From positions 24,492,116 through 24,556,115 of the forward strand of contig OY726571.1 in assembly GCA_963383645.1 (NCBI GenBank): a stretch of 64,000 nucleotides of DNA, in the 5' to 3' direction. The notes under the pieces were generated by a model. It saw nothing but the letters and a program-made list of their open reading frames with translations. It searched no databases and had not been told where the DNA came from. The stretch comes from Muscardinus avellanarius. Lineage: Eukaryota; Chordata; Mammalia; Rodentia; Gliridae. The stretch's first letter is position 1. Each line of letters starts with the position of its first letter. Below, piece by piece: positions 58,063-64,000 of this stretch. The position numbers and the translations under genes were made by a program.

Positions 58063-58330
58063 TAGAAAAAGAAAAGAAAAGAAGTTTCTCTTTATTCAGT
58101 AATATATTGATATCTCCTCATTTTTCAATACATACAGAGTATAATTATTATAATACCTAAAGTACCCAGCTAGCATTTCTCTATATATTTTTAAATTAAA
58201 GCTAAAATATTAATAAAATAAAGAGAAACTTTGTGGCATTTCCCTTAACTCCAGATCTAATAACCTATGCAAAGAGTTAAGAAAAACTAGTTAAATTAAA
58301 TAATTGTTATCTAATGTGTAATATCTTTTA
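58063..58330. other. unique AT-rich sequence
   Basis: No recognised element. Confidence 0.45.
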
Positions 58331-58347
58331 GTTCTCAAACATTTTTA

Positions 58348-58566
58348 TTTATTTATTTATTTTTGGTGGTACTTAGGGGTGGAATCCAGAGGCTTTCCAC
58401 CTCCGGGCTATATTCCCAGACTTATTTTCTATTTTATTTGGAAACAGGGTCTCACTAAGTTGCTGAGAATCTCACTAAGTAGCTGAGGCTGGTTTTGAAC
58501 CTGTGCGATCCTCCTGTCTCAGCCTCCTACGTACTGGGATTACAAGCATGTGCCACCATGCCTGGC
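58348..58566 (-). mobile_element. B1-dID SINE with 16-bp TSD
   Basis: TTTA tail, 'ggtggtacttaggggtggaatccagaggctttccacctccgggctat' to 'gtgccaccatgcctggc'. TSD ttctcaaacattttta at 58,332-58,347 and 58,567-58,582, perfect. Confidence 0.92.
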
Positions 58567-58582
58567 TTCTCAAACATTTTTA

Positions 58583-59040
58583 AAGTGGTAAAGATGTGCT
58601 TTTAAAATAATTTAAGCAGAGTAATATATATGTGGATATAGATAAAGATATGTGTATGTGTTTTGTGTGTGATATATACATACATTTTATGAAATCATTA
58701 TGTAAAACACCAATCTTTATTTCTAGAAAATTTAAAAGTTTTCTTATTCATTCTTCTTTTTATTTTAACTCATGGGTCTTTACTATGTTTATCACCAGGT
58801 TTGGGGATTTTAATATGAGTGAACTCAACATTTAAAAAACCCTGCTTTGAATCCTTCTGTTTGATCTTATTTCTTTGAAAAGAGTTGTACCCTTGTATAA
58901 TCATAATTAGTCTATGAATTTCACTATAAGCCTCAGGAATTTTATGAAATTACATCTAGTCTTCCACGATTTTCACTTGTCTTAACCATACTTGTAAGTT
59001 TGAATGTTCAAAGTTTTTATTGTCTTTTGTCATTTTTTGT
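58583..59040. other. unique AT-rich sequence
   Basis: No recognised element. Confidence 0.45.
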
Positions 59041-59044
59041 TTAT

Positions 59045-59130
59045 TCATCTACTCATGCAAACAGTATTTTTGCATGCCACTATATGCCAATTACTGCACC
59101 AATCTCTCTAAGAAAATGATAAACAAAAAT
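59045..59130 (-). mobile_element. possible L2 3'-end relic
   Basis: 'ctcatgcaaacagtatttttgcatgccactatatgccaattactgc' resembles a decayed reverse-strand L2 3' end. Confidence 0.35.
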
Positions 59131-59219
59131 AAACTACTGTGGCTCTTGAAAAGCAGATAGCGCAGTTGAAGGACCTACCCCTGTTTATTGACACCACAGC
59201 CACCTTGATGCAAACCACT

Positions 59220-59560
59220 AATCTCTCTTGCTTCTATTTTTCAATAGCCTCCCACTGATTTTGTCCCATAGATCTCCAATTAGCAGCCAGGGGAATCTTC
59301 TAAATACATATAATCTGATCATTTTTTGCTTTAGTTCAAGGGTCTGAAGAGACTGATTCTCAGTTGTAAAACTCAATCCAAACTCATTCCATGATCCATG
59401 AGACCCAGCACCATCTATACCTGACTGTTCTCTGGTCTCATCCACGGATTGGTGTTCAGTCTCTCCACTGGCCACATTGGCTTTCTTATTCTCAAAGATG
59501 CTAAACATGTACCAGAGTTCTTCACTTCCTGTTTCATCTTCCTCAAACATCATTTTTCAC
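59220..59560 (+). mobile_element. L2-like relic
   Basis: 'gcagccaggggaatcttctaaatacatataatctgatca', 'aaactcaatccaaactcattccatgatccatgagacccagcacc', 'ctctccactggccacattggctttctt' and 'ctgtttcatcttcctcaaacatc' follow the L2 order. The reverse-strand 111-codon ORF over it is incidental. Confidence 0.55.
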
Positions 59561-59637
59561 TAATATATCTCTACAAACTCACCGTTCTCTTCATTAAGGA
59601 CATCCAACATATAGGACCACTTTAGAAAGAACTACCA

Positions 59638-59639
<2 letters not shown>

Positions 59640-59682
<43 letters not shown>
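59640..59682. repeat. (AT)n
   Basis: About 20 uninterrupted AT units; self-complementary. Confidence 0.95.
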
Positions 59683-59684
<2 letters not shown>

Positions 59685-59864
59685 TTCATTTATTCATTCT
59701 CTATCGATTTGCCTTGCTTAACATTTTTTCTAGACGTTATATCTGCCTGAATTTACATATATGTATTTAAGTGCAATGAGTTTTAAAATTTATGATTCAA
59801 TGAAATGTAATCACTTATCTAAGGGCTCTAAGTCACAACATTGTCTTGAATTATTTGAATTATT

Positions 59865-60255
59865 TTTTAAATTGTTGCATTATATTCATACATCATATTG
59901 GGGTAAAAAAAAAACTTGTGTGTACATACATGTACATATCACTGATTTAACCCCTACCCAATTCTCACCCCATTCCCTCCCCGTCCCTCCTTCCCTTGTT
60001 TGGCTTAGTGGTTGACTTCCATACATTTAAGTACATTGTTTGTTTTAGAGATTTTCCTCTTCCCCCCTCCTTTCTCCTCCTTTAGGTTATCTTGTTTGCT
60101 CCTCTATAGGATTTCCTTTTTCATCTAGAGTTCCTCCTATGACCCATTTCTCCATAGTTCTCACATATTAGAGAAAGCATCTGATTTCTTATTATTTGTG
60201 GCTGACTAATCTCACTTAGCATAATGTCCTTGAATTGGGTTTTTTGAATATAGCA
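59865..60255 (-). mobile_element. L1 3' UTR fragment
   Basis: 'ttgttgcattatattcatacatcatattggggtaaa', 'caccccattccctccccgtccctccttcccttg', 'tttctccatagttctcacatattagagaaagcatctg' and 'gctgactaatctcacttagcataatgtccttga'. Same subfamily as the L1 3' piece at 39,234-39,392 but extending further. Confidence 0.7.
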
Positions 60256-60375
60256 CCCATGCTTTAGGGAAGCACCTGATAGGATGGGTTGCTATTTTTC
60301 TTTTCTGGAGTTTGCATCTCAAGCCCATTTAAACTTTATGATCATTCTCAAAGTTTCATTTTGATTGCTGCAAAT
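60256..60375. other. unique sequence
   Basis: Nothing recognised. Confidence 0.4.
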
Positions 60376-60379
60376 TTCT

Positions 60380-60760
60380 GTAGCAAAACATTTAAAGGGT
60401 AAGCATTAAACCCCGATTTGAGAGGTAGGAATTTAAGTGATTAACAGCCGGCTTTTTTAAGATCCTTTAAACAACATCTCACTTTAGTGCTGATCAGGGA
60501 CCCATTTTGCCCTCAAATGTCTTTATTCTACATAATTGAACAAGATTGCCAACCAAACAGAATGGGAAACCCAAATGTGCTCCATTGGGAGAGACTGCAA
60601 CTAAGGTGCTTTCAGAAGGTAAAATGAAAAGAGGTGATTTTGTTATCATTACAATGGATCCTAGTCATCTTTTATTGATGTCTCACATCTTTTAAAAACA
60701 TTATCTGGTACCTTATCGCTACCGATAATGAAGCATTATTTATTCTTAATAGTTTACTAT
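60380..60760. promoter_or_regulatory. candidate conserved non-coding element
   Basis: Repeat-free, complex sequence with balanced composition and retained CpGs ('ccccgatttgag', 'cagccggc', 'tatcgctaccgataatg'). It is unlike the surrounding TE debris, but conservation cannot be tested here. Confidence 0.2.
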
Positions 60761-61150
60761 CATTTATGTGACTATGATGTGTTCTCAATAAATATCACAA
60801 AGAGATATGTTGGGAGGTGGTCAATTTTTGAAATTATTACCAAATAACATTATTATTCATTACAATAAAGTTAACTTCCAATGAAATATTTCCTTAGTCA
60901 CTGCATAATCAAGAGAATGTAGGATGGGAGTGAAAAAATTGTGAACTCTCTTGAGATGTATCATTTATATGTCTAAAAATAGAAGAAAACTTAGCTGAAG
61001 CTAAATTGGATAAAAATCACCTAGGGAAAGATCTCTTCAATCTTACAATATGAAAATAGCAATGTGGAGATAGCTCAGGAGATTTATTAAATGACAATCA
61101 GTTTGTATTAAAAACATAGACAAAGTTATCTTTTAAAAATACTTCAGTTT
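60761..61150. other. unique AT-rich sequence
   Basis: No recognised element. Confidence 0.45.
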
Positions 61151-61152
61151 AT

Positions 61153-61594
61153 AGCTGGGCAAGGTGGCAGATGCTTGTAACACTAGTACTTGGGAAGCTA
61201 AGGAAGGAGGACACAAGTTCAAGGTCAGACTCAGCAATCTATGAAGACTTTCAGCAAATTAGCAAAACCCCATTTCAAAATAAAAAAATAAAAGGCCAGG
61301 CGTGGTGGTACACACTTGTAATCCCAGCATTTGGGAGGCTGCGACAGGAGGATCCTGGTTCGTGGACTTCCTCAGTTACTTGGTGAGGCCCTTTGCAACT
61401 CAGTGGATCTTGTTTCAAAATAAAAAATAAAAAATAGAGCTGGGTGTAGCTCAGAGATAGAATGCTTCTAGGTTCCATCCCAAGAATGGCAAAAATAAAT
61501 AAATGAAAAATTAAAATAGGCCTGAGAGTGTAGCTTGGAAGTAGAACATGCCTAGGTTCAATCCCCAGTACTGAAGCAAAAATAAAAAAAAAAA
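61153..61594 (+). mobile_element. B1-dID SINE split by a nested SINE
   Basis: Outer old copy: 'agctgggcaaggtggcagatgcttgtaacactagtacttggg' to 'gcaaaaccccatttcaaaataaaaaaataaaa', then the ID half 'taggcctgagagtgtagcttggaagtagaacatgcctaggttcaatccccagtactg' from about 61,517. The break falls exactly at the A-rich linker between the B1 and ID halves. Confidence 0.85.
61294..61516 (+). mobile_element. nested B1-dID SINE
   Basis: Complete younger copy: 'ggccaggcgtggtggtacacacttgtaatcccagcatttgggagg' to 'agctgggtgtagctcagagatagaatgcttctaggttcc' and an AAT-rich tail. Long subtype. Confidence 0.88.
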
Positions 61595-61990
61595 TTAGTT
61601 TAACTGTTTGTTACAAAATTTATGTCTTTTCATTTACAAGTGTAAACTTCCAATGGACAAATATGAATGAGATTAATTAGCCTTATTTTTCTCATTAATA
61701 AATGTGATTTGAAGATAGCATCTATCACAGTTATATGTTAAACTGTTTAATTAAAATATCTAGTCTGTACTGAATTAATGGTATTTATATATTCATATAA
61801 TATGATATATGCACCTGTATGACTAAAACTTAAATCAAGTGTCATTATTTTATTCATGCCTTAAAAATTAGTCAGTGTAGACAAACTCTGGTAACATTTT
61901 CACCAGGTTGTTTGTCTTAACTTTTATTTCAAGTATAGCTCTTTCTTTCTCTTTACATTGGGATTATATTACAGGACAATACATCTATAT
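61595..61990. other. unique AT-rich sequence
   Basis: No recognised element. Confidence 0.45.
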
Positions 61991-61992
61991 TT

Positions 61993-61993
61993 A

Positions 61994-62046
<53 letters not shown>
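61993..62046. repeat. (TA)n
   Basis: About 25 TA units, preceded by imperfect 'tatatttatatt' repeats. Confidence 0.95.
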
Positions 62047-62050
<4 letters not shown>

Positions 62051-62571
62051 GAGCTTCTACCCCCAAAATATATTTTCTTTGGCATTGTATTCATGCTTTG
62101 TAAAAAATCTCTTTTATATTATAGTAGTGATTACTATCAAATCGTGGCTAGTGATTAAATGCTCCACATTTGTGACAAGACACATCATTAGATCTTAATG
62201 CTTGATCATAAAGCAACAAAAAAATGAGCCACAAAGGAAGATAATATCTGATAAAAGCCCAGAAGGACAAGATGATAAAAAGTTAACAGAGCAAAGGATT
62301 TGAATTCAAATGAAAAAATAAAAAAATATAAAAAATAGGACTAAATTAATTTTATGCTTGACATTTGTTTCCCAGAGTCTTATTCCCTATTTTATTTTTT
62401 CTTGTTTTAACCCTTTCATTTACAGCTATTAAGTAAACGTGAAATATAAAACTTAATGAATTTTATATTAACACTGAAAACTCTCATACACACTGTATCT
62501 GATATTTTTACCTCCATGCCAATACCAACAGTGGCTTGAAATTTCATGAAGTTAGATTTGCCATTGTGACT
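62047..62571. other. unique AT-rich sequence
   Basis: No recognised element. Confidence 0.45.
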
Positions 62572-62581
62572 GTGACTCTAC

Positions 62582-62775
62582 ATTTTTTTTTTTTTTTGGT
62601 GGTACTGGGATTCCTGGAAACCCATCTACCTCTGGCCTACACTCCCAGACCTATTTTATATTTTTATTTGGAAACAGGGTCTCTTAAGCCAGGGAGGCTG
62701 GCTTCGGACCAGCTCGATCCTCTTGTTTCCTCCTCCCAAGCACGGGGATTACAAGCATGTGCCACCACACCCCGT
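62582..62775 (-). mobile_element. B1-dID SINE, palindromic subfamily, with TSD
   Basis: Poly-T, 'ggtggtactgggattcctggaaacccatctacctctggcctac', 'cttaagccagggaggctggcttc', ending 'gtgccaccacacccc'. TSD gtgactctac at 62,572-62,581 and 62,776-62,785. Confidence 0.9.
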
Positions 62776-62785
62776 GTGACTCTAC

Positions 62786-64000
62786 TTTTTAATAGAAGAT
62801 AAGTCATCCTTACACCTAGAATTATAGCTTATGTACTTTCACAGCATGCATAAACTTTAGGAAGAAGATAAGAGAAGTAGAATTAGAGAATGAATTTTTG
62901 ATGACTTTGGACTGTGATGTCACCATTTTGACATTAACAAAGTTTTGCAGTGCGCTAATATGATAACCAAGTCTTCCATGATTGAAGGGACTAATTCATT
63001 ATAGCTGGAATTATCATTAAATGAAAGTATTCTGTTTTAGGTACAATTTCATAGGATTTCAAGTGATTCCTTGGACATTCTCCAAAATTCCTATCCAGAG
63101 ACTGGTATAAATTTTTCAGTAATGAGTTATGAGCCTTCTTGGCTCCATTACCTAATGAAGGCTATAGAGGAAATGAATGTATTTACCCACAAGAGAAGGG
63201 CAAGTTCCAGCTCTGGAGATGAACTTAACAACCAGATATGCCGATTTGATGTGATGTTTTTTGACTGAGTAGCAGTGGTTTTCGTGCAGTTTATGCCAGA
63301 CAAAAACAGTTGTTTCTCTGATACTTTATGGTCACGGAAACATGACATAAATGGTCCTCAGAAATGCTAGAGGCCTAGACAAGGATAGTATTAATTTAAT
63401 GGAATAATTTATCTTCCCCAATTTGAATAACAAATTTGCATTACTTATATTTTCCCAAAATTGAATAACAAGCTTTAATTATTTATAAAACATATATTTT
63501 ATAAAATAATGGAGAAAATAAGACTTAATGGATCATTTAATCAGTGATGTACTGATATGAAATGACAAGGAGAGCATGGTGGAATTAGTGTTATCAGACA
63601 TTTAATAAGTATTGGAATTTCCATGGTGACCAACTGAATCCAAATTCATTATTGGTCCTGAATGACTAGATTAGTTTAATAGACATTGACCTACATAGCA
63701 ATCTAATATAGAGTACTTATTAATCTAGATAGTGATATTATAAGTAAAATCCACTTATGTATACAAAATATTTTATTGTTATTGTTTCAAGGAATAAGAG
63801 TCATTAAGGAATAACTTTTGAACTTGTCTCAAAGGCTTTATAAAAAGGAAATTATTGATTTATATTTAATTTTTGATTTTTGCATTTTGTAATAGAAATA
63901 ATTTTATACAGTTCAACTGAATCCTTTATAAACTTTTGATATGTATCACAAATATTTTTCTAATCTAAAATGGCATTAACTGTATTATCCAAATTTGGAA
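62786..64000. other. unique sequence to the end of the window
   Basis: No recognised repeat. ORFs at 63,071-63,268 (+) and 63,148-63,348 (-) overlap each other and lack splice support or known motifs. Confidence 0.45.

Noticed and set aside
59218..59553. 111-codon reverse ORF starting MMFEEDETG
   Set aside because: It covers an L2-like relic; length is compatible with chance.
63071..63268. 65-codon ORF with a Ser run
   Set aside because: Overlapped by an ORF of the same size on the other strand; no splice or promoter support.

Overview
This window looks like AT-rich nuclear DNA from a rodent, intronic or intergenic. Almost everything recognisable is a transposable element or a simple repeat. 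The best host marker is a dense SINE family: a B1/7SL-like left part fused to an ID-like (tRNA-Ala-derived) right part, about 170-220 bp long. That B1-dID layout is known from squirrel-related rodents, so I infer a sciuromorph (squirrel, mountain beaver or dormouse clade) with moderate confidence; the species cannot be fixed from the sequence alone. There is no bacterial, viral or plasmid gene set, and no intact protein-coding gene.

Layout. 0-9 kb: SINEs, an old Tigger-like DNA transposon, an MLT1-type LTR and AT-rich unique sequence. 10-13 kb: an AT palindromic tract and a MaLR retrotransposon remnant (internal region plus 3' LTR). 13-21 kb: SINEs, some nested, an L2 relic and another Tigger relic. 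21-34 kb: mostly unique AT-rich sequence, three or more old LTR/L2 relics and a GA/GGAA microsatellite inside an LTR. 34.2-43.4 kb: one ancient L1 in minus orientation, broken up by SINEs, two MaLR LTR pieces and a younger L1 that carries the only substantial true ORF (an L1 ORF1, frameshifted). 43-52 kb: SINEs, a Tigger relic split by a SINE, L1 3' ends, a long TCC/TTC microsatellite and a possible pair of spliced transcript exons. 52-64 kb: an LTR, one good candidate host coding exon (53,606-53,714, + strand), an old L1, L2 relics and more SINEs.

The strongest host-gene signal is the 109-bp exon at 53,606-53,714. It has a polypyrimidine/AG acceptor, a GT donor and a fully open frame rich in Trp, Asp and Tyr. 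I do not recognise the gene. If the exon is real, much of the window is intron of a + strand gene.

I found no evidence of a novel multi-gene system. The observations most worth checking are: (i) a young SINE subfamily defined by two palindromic signatures; (ii) a young L1 insertion with matching target-site duplications whose middle has been replaced by an inverted piece of a much older L1; (iii) the orphan exon; and (iv) the possible transcript end near 48.5 kb. Repeat boundaries were set by eye and may be off by 10-50 bases.
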